This document shows positions 14,201-24,300 of a DNA stretch of 64,000 nt, in pieces; position 1 is the first letter of the stretch, and each line of letters starts with the position of its first letter. The DNA comes from Lineus longissimus (taxonomy: Eukaryota > Nemertea > Pilidiophora > Heteronemertea > Lineidae). Position numbers and translations under genes: made by a program. The notes under the pieces were generated by a model that saw nothing but the letters and a program-made list of their open reading frames with translations, was not told where the DNA came from and searched no databases. Location of the stretch: the NCBI RefSeq assembly GCF_910592395.1, contig NC_088308.1:10309001-10373000 (forward strand), in the 5' to 3' direction.

Positions 14201-17200
14201 GATATGAACAGGAAGAAAAATGAAACTGGTTCTGGGAGAGTGAATCTGAAAATTAAATTCAAATACAAGAAAAAGAGGTCACATTGACCTAAAACTTTGT
14301 CAAAACGTAGAGATGCCTTATAAGTGACGACATCTAAAATTTCAACAGCCTACGTAAAACAGAAAAGGAATGTGCCACCTTTATGAGAAATTTAAGAGTT
14401 TGACCTCTGTGACGTTGAAAAGTAGGTCAGATCAAAAACCTGTGTGATATGTGATGTATCTTACATGCACTTAATATAAATTTTTTGTTGCTCTAGCTAT
14501 AACCCATGAAAATATGCTTATACGCAATTTAGCCAACTGCGCAACTTCTGCGCACACGAGGGCCCCAGCTCTGTAATGTAATTACTCCATAATGACCTTG
14601 TGAGGAGCTGTTTTTTTCTGGATAGCGGTTTTTTTCTGGAGGATTGCAAGACTATCACAGCGCTATTTCGAGGAATGTTCAGTGTTCACGACGTGCACGT
14701 CATATGTTATTTTCGAATCGACCAAATACTGTGAGTTTGGGGATTTGTGATGTAAGGCGTCACGTGGAAACTCTTGATGTGATGAAAGTGTTTACTTTTG
14801 GCCTTGAGAATGAAATGCCACAATTCGAGGCCAATTCTTGTCCCACTTGTAGTGGAGCAGGCCAGTGCTGGTCTACTCTAGCTACAACAATTAGCTTCAA
14901 AATGACCAAAAAATCCAGTGAAATCCAGAGACCAGTACCAGAATATAAAATATCCGGACAAAGACGTCCAAACGTGACTCAATTACTGGCTTTCACAAGG
15001 CCTTATTGTATTGGTAAAGCAAAGATAAATTGACCAAACTACTGACTGCACTCTCAGCCATGCGATATTTCTTTTGAGCATCTTTCACAAATCTTTCTCA
15101 AAATACACTCCGCAATGATATCAGGTGAGACGAGTTCAGTGTTATCTTATAAAATTCGGTCTTGTGTACACTGTCCTTGATTTTGGTGAAGTTTAAATGT
15201 GTATTTTTTTGTTTTTCAGATGCCTTGTCTGCCGGATCAGTGCACATAGGGTATATGATAAAACTGTAATGTGATAGAGAGATGTTAAAGGGAGTCTATA
15301 TGCAGGAGCCCAGTAGGTCAGATTAACTCGCTCGAAGTTGAGCACAAGGATCCAGGATTTCCCATAAGAAAATTGCAGGGTAACAGTAGGCTTTGGAGAG
15401 CTGAATCAAACTCCACACATCTTTTTAAAGTATTTAGGGCACAATCTTTTTTTAAAGGTTGTGCTAAAAAAGCTCTTGAAGGGATGATTAAAGGGATTGG
15501 GATTTGCGTGTGATCACACCCCTTTATATATATGAATCCCTTGGGGTCTCTCCTATTTCATATCTCGTGGGATAAAATTCACGCTTGAGTGCTAAATCAA
15601 ACTTGACCCAATTCCTTTTATTGTGCATATTCATCACCTGAAGACCATCATTTGTGACCCACCACGGCAAAATGAGTCGCATGTTGAACAGAAGATGAGC
15701 CTAAAATGACACCAGGACATAATAGAAGAAACTGATATACTCAGATTTCACAAAAGGCAGACAATAGCGAAATGAACAACCAGTCCGTCTTAACCTGTCA
15801 AGCTCGGAGCGACATGCAATTCATCTTGCCATGGTGGGTCACATTCAGCTTCATTAGCTCCTCCCTATACTCTCCCTTTAAGCTGACTAGTAAAATATAC
15901 ATTCCCGAGTTAGGCCAGAGCCGAGCACTCGGGAAAGAATGAGAGCCTTGCTGTTACAGTGCGAAGGCCAGTGATTGAATCAAGATGAGTTATACTGATC
16001 TCTGGTCTCTGGACACTTTCACCTCAAGTGTACCCTACAGTGTCCGCAGGGAATGCCTCGATTTTGATTCGTGTACTTGGGGCATTGGGTGTATTCAGTA
16101 GAAGATCCAAATGCACATCACAAATATTCCTGAGAGCTCGGCTTCGGCGTTACCCGAGAATGTATATAGTTCATAGACAAACTTGAAAAATAAACAAATA
16201 CGTGGACATGTTCAATGGTGCAAAACGAACTGTATGATAACGAAGGACATACCCATGGAAGAATCGAGGGAAACAGCACTCTTTGGCACCTTCTCATCCT
16301 TCTTGCCTTTACAGCCAGGTGGTTTCACCTTCTCTAGCATGCTATCAGTTCGAGTTGGATGGCTTGCTCCCTCACTGGCACGTTCAGGTTTGGGGCTATG
16401 GCTTTGGCCCTGACTGGCAAGTTCGGGCCGAATTGACTCTTTTGGTTTGTGTTTTGAGCTGTGACCATGGATCTTCACTCCATGGCCACGATTCCCATTC
16501 CAAGACCGATGTCTATGTTTTGTTTTATCCGACTGAGAATTTACACCACAATCACTGTCTTTGTGGCTAGAATTAGGAAGACTAACATCACTTGATGAAC
16601 CTCGATGGCTCTTACTAGAACTATGACTATGCGATGACCTCACTGTAGAAACAGAACTAGTGGAATTAGAACTTTTATGTCGTTCCACTATAGCTCCAGC
16701 TTTTTTTTCTCCCTGTGACTTCCCCGATATGTTCGAACTTTCATTAATTATTATTGGCGATGTCTTTGTGTCACCTCCTCTCAGAACGTCTGCACTTTTA
16801 CTAGAATCAGTAGTGTTCCTGCGTTTACCAATAGACGACGCTTTTCCATTATCGATAGAGTCAGTTGATTTAGAACGTCGATTAGTTATCGAAGCAGGCT
16901 TTTTCTCTTTCTGATCAGTACCACCCTGGTAATTTAACGAATCACCAAATAGCTGCTGAAAGGACAAGGGCATCTTCATTTTGGCACCAGCTATTTTAGA
17001 CTTTCCAGCATCGGACTTCTGCCCCACGCTGAACTTCTTCCCTGCGTGAAGTTTAGGGGCGTACTTCCCCTTGTCCATTTTAATTACTCCTGCCTGAAGC
17101 TTTGCCTTTTCTTGCATAACCTCAGCCAATTTCTTTTTCTTCTGACGCAGTTCCTCCAACAACTTCTTTTCAACAAGGTTGTGTTCTAATTTCTGACTAA

Positions 17201-20200
17201 GAGGTTTTGCAGCCTCATTCCCACCAATTTTATGCTTCGGGGCATCAGCAGAAGAACGCTTTGGTATTTTATACTGCGATTGTCTTATGCCATACTCAGA
17301 GTCAGCTTTCTTACGTTGATCAACACTGGCCTTCGCCATAGTTTTAGCAGTACGATCAATCTGATTCAGAATCTTGTTCTGCACATTTGCTAAAGCACTG
17401 AGCAACTCTGTCTCTTTATTCAAACTGTCAAAAAGTTCAGACCCTGATGAAACACTTCCAGAGTGTTTGTTTCCAGCAACCTGTTTCTCTTCACATACAT
17501 TCTGAGCAAAGCATTTTGAATTGGAGTCAATGACTTGACTCTTCTGCTGTGGCTTCAACCCAGATTTTTTTATGCAAGGATCAGGTCTGGGCCTAGACGA
17601 ATTGGCAGGCCAGGTAGGTGTTGCTTGATCACTAGACTGAGTATAACTTCGACAATACATAGTCTGTCTGTCCACTGCATTGCTCTTGGCATGCTTGGCG
17701 ACGCCAGAACTTGTTTTTGACACTGTTACTGTTTCAGGTTTCCTTGCAGTATTATCTAATTCACAAGTACTCGAACTAGTTGATGAGTTAGACTGAGTGC
17801 CGCAGGCTACACCAAAGTTTTTTTCAGACGCCGACCTAATCGACGAAACAATGTTTCTGATAGTTGCCGAGATTCCTGCACTTGCAGACTGTGTAGGACG
17901 TGTGGGAGGTGGCCTGACAGTTTTAACCGATATGTGTCTGTCCAGAGGTTTTCCTGTGTGACAGTTGTTAACTTTTTCCAGTGACAATTCTTCCCACTGA
18001 GAAGATTTTGGAGGTGGACCACTCTGATCCTGCAAGATATTTCCTAAACTGTCACAATAGAACATTTTAGCAGGATCAACTTGAGGGTGATAGTATGCAG
18101 GGTCAGGATAGGCTGTCAAGTGACCCTGAACATCATAACCAGTGTAGAATCCATACACATTGCCCTGGGCATCACACATATTGAAATAAGAAGGAATCCC
18201 TGAATACTGACTATGCAGACTAGAAAAGTAGTCATTGTATTGCCCTGAAGTAGTTCCATGTGAATTGTACCCAGAGTTGATATCAAAATAACCATTGTGT
18301 GATGGGTATAAACTGTGTTCCCTTTGGTTTCTCAGCTGTGAATCCATTCCCGGTGTTTCTTTCCCTAGAGGCATGCGTGGCGAAGGATGACTTCCATTCA
18401 CTTGACCATTATGGAAAAACAACACAGGGGCTCTTGAAGGTATTTTCTTCCTAGGATCTCTGGCTTGACTCACAGTGGATCCAGTGGAGACATTCTCAAT
18501 GCCACCAGATGTAGATTCAAATTCCCTGGAATGTGACGAGTTTGTTTCCTTATGTGATACCGAAACAAGATGAGACTTCACACTACTGGTAGGTGCAGAT
18601 GCAACTGAAGAAGTACTGGAAGTATTTGGGACAATGTTCTCGTGCAAAGCAGCAGGGGCAACCGGATTGTTTGACTCAAGCAAGGGAATTTCCTTTGAAA
18701 CAGGTGCTGTCTGATCAGAACGGGGATTAAAAGTCAAATCCTCGAGAGTTTCTTTTGTAGCCCCAATACCTGAATTGACTACTGCAGTATCACAAGAGTC
18801 ATGAATTTGTGTTTTTCCAGCACCAGTTGCACACATGACCAGCTGTGCAGACGCTCCCTTGTCACGTTGAGAAATTTCCTTTCCACAGACCTGAGATTCG
18901 CAGTTTTCCTCTTCACTGAACCGAGCTTGAAAGTCACTATCCAATGGGGCATCCTCAGTTTCTTCACAAGAACCAACTGATACCAGAGATCCACTGAGAG
19001 TGTTGTTGACTTCTGGTGAATCTGGAATGTCTGGACTTTCCGCCCTGACCACCCGAACCCTTTTTAATTCAGCCAAGTCATGGGTGTATGAATATAGAAA
19101 ACCTCTCCTGTCACCGTCACTTTCTTCAGGCGATGCAGACGAATCTACATTCAAATGTGCAAAAAGTTTTCTTTCCGGAGAAAGTGGTACTTGTTGTGAC
19201 TGCAAGTCATCTTTCAAACGAGAAAAAAGCTTTCTTTCTGGTGGAAATGATGAATCATCTTTCAAATGGGAAAAAAGTTTTCTTTCCGGCGGAAGATACT
19301 GCAGTTGAGAACTAGAAGATGAAGTTCTCTCAAAGGGGGCTGGAGTTGCAGGTGAATCAGAATTTATATGAGAAAACACACTTGTTTCAACTGTGATAGG
19401 CGATGAGGGCGAGTCAGTGTTCAAGTGAGAAACTAGTTTTCGTTCAACAGGGGGTGGCGATGAAGGGCAGTCAGCATTCAAATGGGAGAACAGGTCTCTT
19501 TCTACTTGGAGAGAGTTGGATGTTGAGACAACTGTTGCACAAAAAGACGGAGAGTTCTCTTTGGTCACAATGCAACTACCCGAGGTAGAGTTCGGCGTCA
19601 AAACAGGCGGAGTATCTCTTTTGGCCACGGGGTATATCTTGGAGGAATGAATAGGTGTCAAAACAGGTGGTGTGTTCGATTTGCCAACATTGTAAATCTC
19701 TGAGGTGTGAAGAGGTGTGACCTCACCTCCTTTATCACTTGTTTGAAAGGGCAGAGGCACGGATTTATAAGCAGTTTGGGAGATATGGCAAGGTGAAACA
19801 TCTATCTGTTCTGCGTCACTTAATAAATCAGCTGTCATTTTCGTTATGAAAGGCACAGTGTTCAATGCTGACAGTGATGACCGTTTTTCAACAATACTAC
19901 TGTATGCACCAGAAATTGACTTCACAGTTTCAAAGGTTGATACCGTACTAGAGGGTGACAATAGAATCTTATCTGATGGAGTTGATACTGGGTTTGGATC
20001 TCGCACAGCTTCAAGTCCATTCGGAAAATCTGATGTTTGGTGTGGTATCGGGATGGCAGTCTCAGATTGCTCCAAACTTGAGAGGTCCGACTCTTCAGCA
20101 TCCACTTCTCTCAGATTTGCTTCCCACTGCTTCTTCCATGCGAGTTGCTTCCCAGGTATGTCACGGCATCTTGGACCCGACTTTCGGGCTGTTTTCTTGA

Positions 20201-20231
20201 CTTTTACAGCAAAACGCTGTGGTACATCCAT
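2084..20231 (-). CDS. giant nuclear regulatory-type protein (whole gene model)
   Basis: I do not recognise the family. The model is: 5' UTR exon (low end 20325); coding exon 20231-16253; an unresolved intron; exon 14194-5312; exon 4042-3973; exon 3332-3081; exon 2271 to the TAG at 2084-2086. The last four exons join with perfect phase (0, 1, 1) at consensus GT/AG sites and give about 3130 residues. Exon 20231-16253 ends at a good donor (ATGG|gtatgt) in phase 1. Exon 14194-5312 starts at a good acceptor in phase 0 with no initiator Met, so I infer one gene plus at least one small exon of length 3n+2 in 14195-16252. The product is Ser/Thr/Lys/Glu-rich with no globular domain I can name. Short linear motifs suggest a chromatin or transcription co-regulator. 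The alternative is two neighbouring genes. Confidence 0.65.
2702..2924. mobile_element. snap-back MITE in an intron
   Basis: Two arms of 100 bp (2702-2801 and 2825-2924) are inverted copies of one another with few mismatches, around a 23-bp loop. The ends are TGTGACTCG...GAGCGGGTCACA. Each arm corresponds to the right half of the MITEs at about 33950-34047, so this looks like an inverted duplication of a half-element. It lies in the intron between the last two coding exons. Confidence 0.85.
3081..3332 (-). CDS. penultimate coding exon of the large gene
   Basis: The acceptor is CATTGTTTTTCAG and the donor is CATG|gtaggt on the minus strand. The exon is 252 bases, entering and leaving with phase 1. 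It encodes a Pro/Ser/Lys-rich linker with several SP sites (KPPSPM, VPSPLK, QSPGK, APSPDK) that look like proline-directed kinase targets. No fold is recognisable. The phase matches both neighbours exactly. Confidence 0.8.
3973..4042 (-). CDS. small 70-bp coding exon of the large gene
   Basis: On the minus strand the acceptor is TCTATGTTTCAG and the donor is TCTAAAG|gtaaga. The exon enters in phase 0, matching the CAG|gtaatt donor of the giant exon, and leaves in phase 1, matching the next exon. It encodes about 23 residues, Ser/Thr-rich, ending SHSPSK. Confidence 0.78.
4145..4643. mobile_element. nested MITE pair in the intron after the giant exon
   Basis: The outer element has complementary ends: GATCAGGGCCTGGTTTAG on the left, and TGTTTGGAACAATC then GGGCCCTGGTGATC on the right. 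Inside it lies a second element at about 4332-4560 with ends CTACGCCGTTCGTTAA and TAATTATGAACGACGTA. The inner element is related to the copy at 5045-5260. Confidence 0.6.
5045..5260. mobile_element. CTACGCCGTT-ended MITE beside the giant exon's donor
   Basis: The ends CTACGCCGTTGGTTAA and TAATTACGAACGGCGTAG are inverted repeats, and the interior matches the element at about 4332-4560. It lies within 60 bp of the splice donor at 5311. An open reading frame runs from the giant exon through the donor into this MITE and stops at 5096; that tail is intronic, not protein. Confidence 0.7.
5312..14194 (-). CDS. giant 8.9-kb coding exon, 2961 codons
   Basis: The acceptor is CATATCTTTTCAG at 14195 and the donor CAG|gtaatt at 5311. 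The frame is open across the whole exon in phase 0, and there is no initiator ATG near its start, so it is internal. Near the N-terminal side, reading down, lie a basic run KKKKRRK (about 13600) and a Cys/Lys/Glu-Ser repeat block (13000-13350). Further on are an RVxF-like PP1-docking motif RKRSVSFA (about 11755-11780), five 20-residue repeats (10020-10320), a sumoylation-type site VRIKQE (about 8965), a CtBP-binding motif MPLDLSKK (about 7120-7145) and the related AVDLTVKK. The C-terminal third is rich in Gln, Asn, Pro and Met. Overall it is disordered and acidic-basic mixed, typical of chromatin co-regulators. No enzyme domain is seen. Confidence 0.85.
10020..10320 (-). repeat. five coding 60-bp repeats (20 residues each)
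   Basis: On the plus strand the unit contains GGCTGCTCAACTGACTG then TTTCCGGGATGT. It recurs at 60-bp spacing with only minor changes; the first and last copies are more diverged. Each unit encodes a variant of KTSRKQSVEQPAAEQQLHPA. High nucleotide identity between central copies points to recent expansion in frame. Confidence 0.9.
13000..13350 (-). repeat. Cys-Lys-Glu-Ser coding repeats
   Basis: About eight to nine degenerate units of 13-15 residues, of the form TCKESKKPDSD, are encoded in a row. The regular single Cys per unit in a basic/acidic low-complexity context is unusual. It does not match a zinc-finger spacing I know. Confidence 0.8.
14280..14540. repeat. partial copy of the ~300-bp dispersed repeat (TGACCTCTGTGACC family)
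   Basis: It contains TTTGACCTCTGTGACG, GAAAAGTAGGTCAGATCA, GTGATATGTGATGTATC and GCTCTAGCTATAACCCATG, shared with segments at 22050-22240, 26340-26900, 27715-28975 and 36100-36620. It lies inside the large intron of the minus-strand gene. Confidence 0.75.
14541..16252 (-). other. intron of the large gene; a small exon is expected but not located
   Basis: The flanking exons require one or more exons here totalling 3n+2 bases. I could not pick one with good splice sites and an open frame. The stretch also holds a MITE at 15655-15842. A 390-bp plus-strand open frame at 14644-15033 has no recognisable content. Confidence 0.45.
15655..15842. mobile_element. TGTGACCC-ended MITE
   Basis: The ends TGTGACCCACCACGGCAAAA and TTGCCATGGTGGGTCACA are inverted repeats. 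The interior (GAACAGAAGATGAGCC, ATTTCACAAAAGGCAGACAA) is shared with 32690-32885 (inverted), 33856-34047 and 34046-34239. Confidence 0.85.
16253..20231 (-). CDS. first coding exon of the large gene, 1326 codons
   Basis: The start is the ATG at 20231-20229 in the context CTAAAATGG (A at -3, G at +4), 11 bases into an exon whose acceptor is TGTCTCTCATTGCAG. The frame is also open upstream into the intron, but that part is not mRNA. The exon ends at ATGG|gtatgt. The protein starts MDVPQRFAVKVKKTARK (basic). Residues 244-365 hold six ERKLFSHLxxDS-type repeats. A DPRKK site is followed by a Tyr-rich stretch (nt about 18060-18270). A short highly charged helix with LLEELRQKKKKLAEVMQEK sits near residues 1015-1050, and the end is Ser/His/Lys-rich with nuclear localisation character. 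No family recognised. Confidence 0.82.
19139..19502 (-). repeat. six ERKLFSHL short-motif repeats
   Basis: Six copies of a motif close to ERKLFSHLxxD occur at residues about 244, 263, 282, 316, 332 and 353, separated by Ser/Pro-rich linkers of 5-22 residues. The core is conserved more than the linkers. That suggests repeated docking sites for one partner, perhaps regulated by the adjacent SP phosphorylation sites. Confidence 0.85.
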
Positions 20232-20324
20232 TTTAGTGTGTTCTGCAATGAGAGACAATATGCTGGTTTAACATCAACAGACTAATTGACACATCTCAAT
20301 CAAACCAAAGGAGATCATACTCAC

Positions 20325-20526
20325 AAGCACTGGAGTTGCCTTTTTCTGGAAATGTAAATAAATGGTACTATCAATGGTGCATCAATCCAAGTGGTAACGG
20401 CGGTTTCTGAAGAGCCTTGTGCAATGGAAATTACAAATTACAAATGATTTAGATGGCGAGTCGGATTACTGAAGAAACGTGAAATGGACGAAATGAAATG
20501 AAATAACATCCTAACAAGAGCTACGC
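20325..20526 (-). promoter_or_regulatory. 5' UTR exon and promoter region of the large gene
   Basis: A donor GCTT|gtgagtatg at 20324 pairs with the acceptor at 20243, so a non-coding first exon has its low end at 20325. Its upper end and the transcription start cannot be read. A repeat element starts at about 20527, so the promoter is either very compact or overlaps that element. Confidence 0.5.
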
Positions 20527-21145
20527 AGAGCGAGCACATTATACGCCCGCCATAAGAGTAAAGGGTGATTGGTCAGGGTGAAAAGTGTGTGAAGTAGCAG
20601 GTAAGCGGAAAATGGAAACATGTCTTTGTGACCTTGACCTTTGACCTTTTGACCTCCAAATCAATAGGCTTCTTCAGGCCTATACTAGTGCCCTGCAAAC
20701 CAGGTTTAGTGACTATACATGATATAGAATTTCAGTAATTGCGCGGACAATGAAAGGTAAGCGGAAAATGGAAACAGGTCTTCGTGACCTTGACCTTTGG
20801 ACCTCCAAATGAATAGGCCTTTTCGGGCTTATACTAGTGCCCTGCAAACCAGGTTTGGTGACTATACATGATGTAGAATTTCAGTAATCGCGCGGACAAT
20901 GAAAGGTAAGCGGAAAATGGAAACAGGTCTTCGTGACCTTGACCTTTGACCTTTTGACCTCCAAATCAATAGGCTTCTTGGGGCCTATACTAGTGCCCTG
21001 CAAACCAGGTTTGGTGAATATACATGATGTAGAATTTCAGTAATCGTGTGGACAATGAAAAGTTAACGGCCCGACGGACGGCCCGACAGACGGACAGACG
21101 GACACCGAGCGCCATACCATAATACGCTCCGGAGCGGGCATATAA
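20527..21145. repeat. element with three ~150-156-bp tandem units
   Basis: Units start at GGTAAGCGGAAAATGG (about 20600, 20756 and 20905). The left boundary is GAGCACATTATACGCCCGCC. The right end has GACGGACGG-type tails followed by ATACGCTCCGGAGCGGGCAT, so the two ends are imperfectly complementary. Each unit carries runs of TGACCT spaced by 0, 1 and 2 bases. It lies immediately upstream of the large gene's first exon. Confidence 0.85.
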
Positions 21146-21714
21146 AAAGATTGGACAGATTTAGTTACTAAGCTGAAACCCAGAACGTAACGTAATGAAC
21201 CAAAATGTCGAAATGAAATGATCCAGCAATGACCCAACTTTTCAAAATGACAAAAAAGTACAAATATCGGAGAGGGCGTTTGTAGTTGACAAAGTTGATA
21301 AACTTTGTGGTGAGATGCATGCATACATTTTGGAAGCTAGTTTGTTTTTTATCAGATGAACATAACATCATGTGGTTTGATAATGATAATGAATATTCAG
21401 CAATTTTTGATTGGATTTTGAAGGTATGAAAAATTCGCCCTTTCCACACAGCAAACTGTGCATGCCGACACCACCTAACAACGTTCTTAGAGATAGTCTG
21501 GTGGGAACACTATATTGATTTCTGTTCTAAAACACCTACACCTACTTAAAAGTAAAGGTTGAAATGCGATTTTGACTGTTTCCACATTTTGAACCAGCCA
21601 AAACCGTCATTCAATCAACTTTTTTTAGAATAGAACTTGAGCTGCCGGTTGGCTGAAGGGTTGAAGATGAACTGAGATCTTCAATGACAATGTTTTGTGA
21701 TTTGATATGATAAT
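21146..21714. other. gene-free stretch
   Basis: Only short open frames without recognisable content on either strand. I see nothing else in it. Confidence 0.5.
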
Positions 21715-22240
21715 AACAAGAGGCCCAAGGGCCTGGCGCTCAGCTGAAATACATAGGTACAATGTACAAAACATGGAAAATACCTGGCAGGTCTCTTTCA
21801 ACCTCAAATTTGTTAACATATTGATATGCCTATATCAAGCATACCAAAGAATGATAAAACATGCCACTCACTGGTGAAATTGGTGTATATGCTGCATATG
21901 CGACCAAGAGCCCATGACTGCTGAGCACATACTGGGAAGATGCTCAAATTTTGCAGACCTGAGGAAGGAGACCTGGCCAGAGGGAGCACGAATCCATGAC
22001 CAGTTATATGGAGATCTCCAGCAGCTACGCAGGACCACCGACGTTATGATAAAATCCAGACTGACTGTCTAAAACGTGGTGAACGAAAGACAACTGGTGA
22101 AATTTATGAGATTGAGCCAGGGCTATGACCTTGAAGAGTAGGTCGAATCGAAATCCTGGGTGATATGTAATGTCCAGAGACTTATTAGATACACCAACCA
22201 TTTAGTTGCTCTAGCTATAGCCAAAGGGATGGCCACCTGC
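21715..22240 (+). mobile_element. repeat mosaic with a LINE C-terminal tail
   Basis: It starts AACAAGAGGCCCAAGGGCC, a boundary also seen at about 29310. Bases about 21892-22071 (plus) encode a LINE-type C-terminal zinc knuckle: CCICDQEPMTAEHILGRC, then a Leu/Arg-rich tail and a stop. It is followed at 22050-22240 by a diverged ~300-bp dispersed repeat. The LINE fragment has no reverse transcriptase attached. Confidence 0.65.
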
Positions 22241-24080
22241 TAAAATTTAAAAAAAGAAAAAGAAAATGTATTATAAAAGTGAAAAAAAATAAATTTTTGC
22301 CCTTAAATTGGGATAGAACCCAATACCTTCGGAGTTATACAAGAGCGTGAAATTCAAATCAGGTTCAAACTAGGTCAACGCAGATTTTTGCTCGGTAACG
22401 CCAACTGGTAGTATCAATCAAAACTATTCCAATTTCATATCAAAACCTACTTGCATGCAGACTTCCTAAACTTACAAAACGTGCCCCCATGTTGACGGAT
22501 CGAGTGACAGACACCATTCTGAATAGTTATTTTACCAGTTCTGCTGACTTTCGGAGCTAATAATAAACAATATTTTAAATGTCTTTGTCAAAATTGCAGA
22601 ATTCGTAATTCATGCAAGCCGCCAAGCATGACGACATCACCGGGAAAAAATGACAGCATGGCTACATTGTGGTATCGAGCCGAATGCTGCGCCTGCTAGT
22701 GAAGGAAACATACTTCCTCTCACCCCATGATTTTATGTCATTTGATTTTGGCCGCACTTGTCCTTAATATATTTGAAGTACATTACAGAGGAGCCTTTAA
22801 TGAAAGAACAATTTGAATTTCTTCGACAAGAGCGATATGTCAGTGTTTAACAATTGACTAATAATGACCACAGTTGCTTCGATATACTAGCTATGACGTC
22901 ATTTTTCTGGGTGACAACATTACGCCTGACTGCTTGCAAGTGTTACGAAATCAGCGATTTTCACAGTGACTTATTACATGTGTATCAAATTGCAAACGTA
23001 AAAAATGTCAGTTCATCTTAAAAAGTGAAGCATGTATAAATGAACACTTAGATCAGGCATGAGAGTGAGCTGAGAGGTCACAACCTGAAAATCTTTCTGA
23101 TGGGGAGGGTTCAAGGGGGTGCCTTACTTGCTGAAGAAGTTCAAATTTCAAATGCATTGGAAGTAATTTCTGGCAAATTACAGAGTTATTCTGCTCTGTT
23201 TATTGTGTGGGGGTCCTCCCCAGAAAGATTTCATGCGTGGTTTCTTTTTAAAATTCACCATTATTCACCCAACTAGCTGTAAGTGTTCATGGCGCCATTT
23301 CGATCATGAGGCGAGGCTATCCCACAGTGCCTTGCGCTGTGAGGGGATTCCCCAAGTTTCGTCAGTTCGTTGGCTGTTTGTACGGTGAAGATGAGGTCAG
23401 CGCTACTTTTAGACAGCACACGGCATCGATCAATATTTTAGTCTCTTGCACATGCGTTCCATTGGCGGTACAGCACTGTCTAGGCCGAGTCACACGGTTG
23501 ATTCAGAGACTGACGGCTACCGTGCGATATACATTATGCGGCCTGCCTTTGGGAATGCCAAGGCGCGTGGTGATTCGATGGGTTTAGCTCTGGCTTTGGC
23601 GGGAATAATGCGGACAATTTTGATGCCGGGCGGAAAGTTTTGTGGCTGGCTCTTCAGTTCAGGTCAACACCTCTACCCCCCCCCCCCCCCCCCACCCCCC
23701 ACCCCCCCTAATTTTTATTGCAGATCTGCGCGAATCTCGGGACCCAACTTTTTGGATACTTCATAACCGGATTTCCGGAAATTACCGGAAAACTCTCATG
23801 CCTGTAGATCCAACTTTGTTGCTTCCTTTCTATGTTCATACCAAAATGCACCAAAACATCTAGAATCAAGACTTGTTTCTCTTAAATCTACATGAACATG
23901 TAGTTCATACCATTCGGTGACATTAGCACAAATGCTTCTTTTTAAACAAGATATAAGTACACCATTTTTAACAATTTCTTTATTTTAAGTTCAGCAAATG
24001 AAACGGCCAGGGGCCATTGTGCTCACCGTATAGATATTTGGTGCTTTGGAATTCATCCAGATTAAAAAACATTGTACATG
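22241..24080. other. gene-free stretch with a poly-C tract
   Basis: No credible gene. A nearly pure C tract lies at about 23676-23708. Short open frames between 23203 and 23863 overlap in several frames and look accidental. Confidence 0.5.
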
Positions 24081-24084
24081 TATA

Positions 24085-24300
24085 GTATATAGGTCAAACC
24101 AAAGTCGGTATGACATGTGATGTATCGTTGCTTGAAGTAAGTACCATAAGAATATCATTGAAAATAAGTCACTAATAAATGAGATATTGCACTTTATACC
24201 TATTTCAGTTTTGGCCTCCTGGTGGCCAAGTTGAGTACCAGATCAGATCGAAATTCGGTGTCTGATGTAGAATTCTTGGTAAATTCTTACGTGTAATTTA
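24085..24300. repeat. ~300-bp dispersed repeat, partial copy
   Basis: Contains GAGATATTGCACTTTATACC, GGCCTCCTGGTGGCCAAGTT and ATCAGATCGAAATTCGGTGT, which recur nearly verbatim at 26565-26650. Confidence 0.8.

Noticed and set aside
14644-15033. 130-codon plus-strand open frame inside the large intron
   Set aside because: No recognisable domain, no neighbouring exons and a biased but unremarkable composition.
20232-20258. A start upstream of the ATG at 20231
   Set aside because: Those codons lie across a strong acceptor (TCTCATTGCAG); the mRNA starts its exon at 20242.
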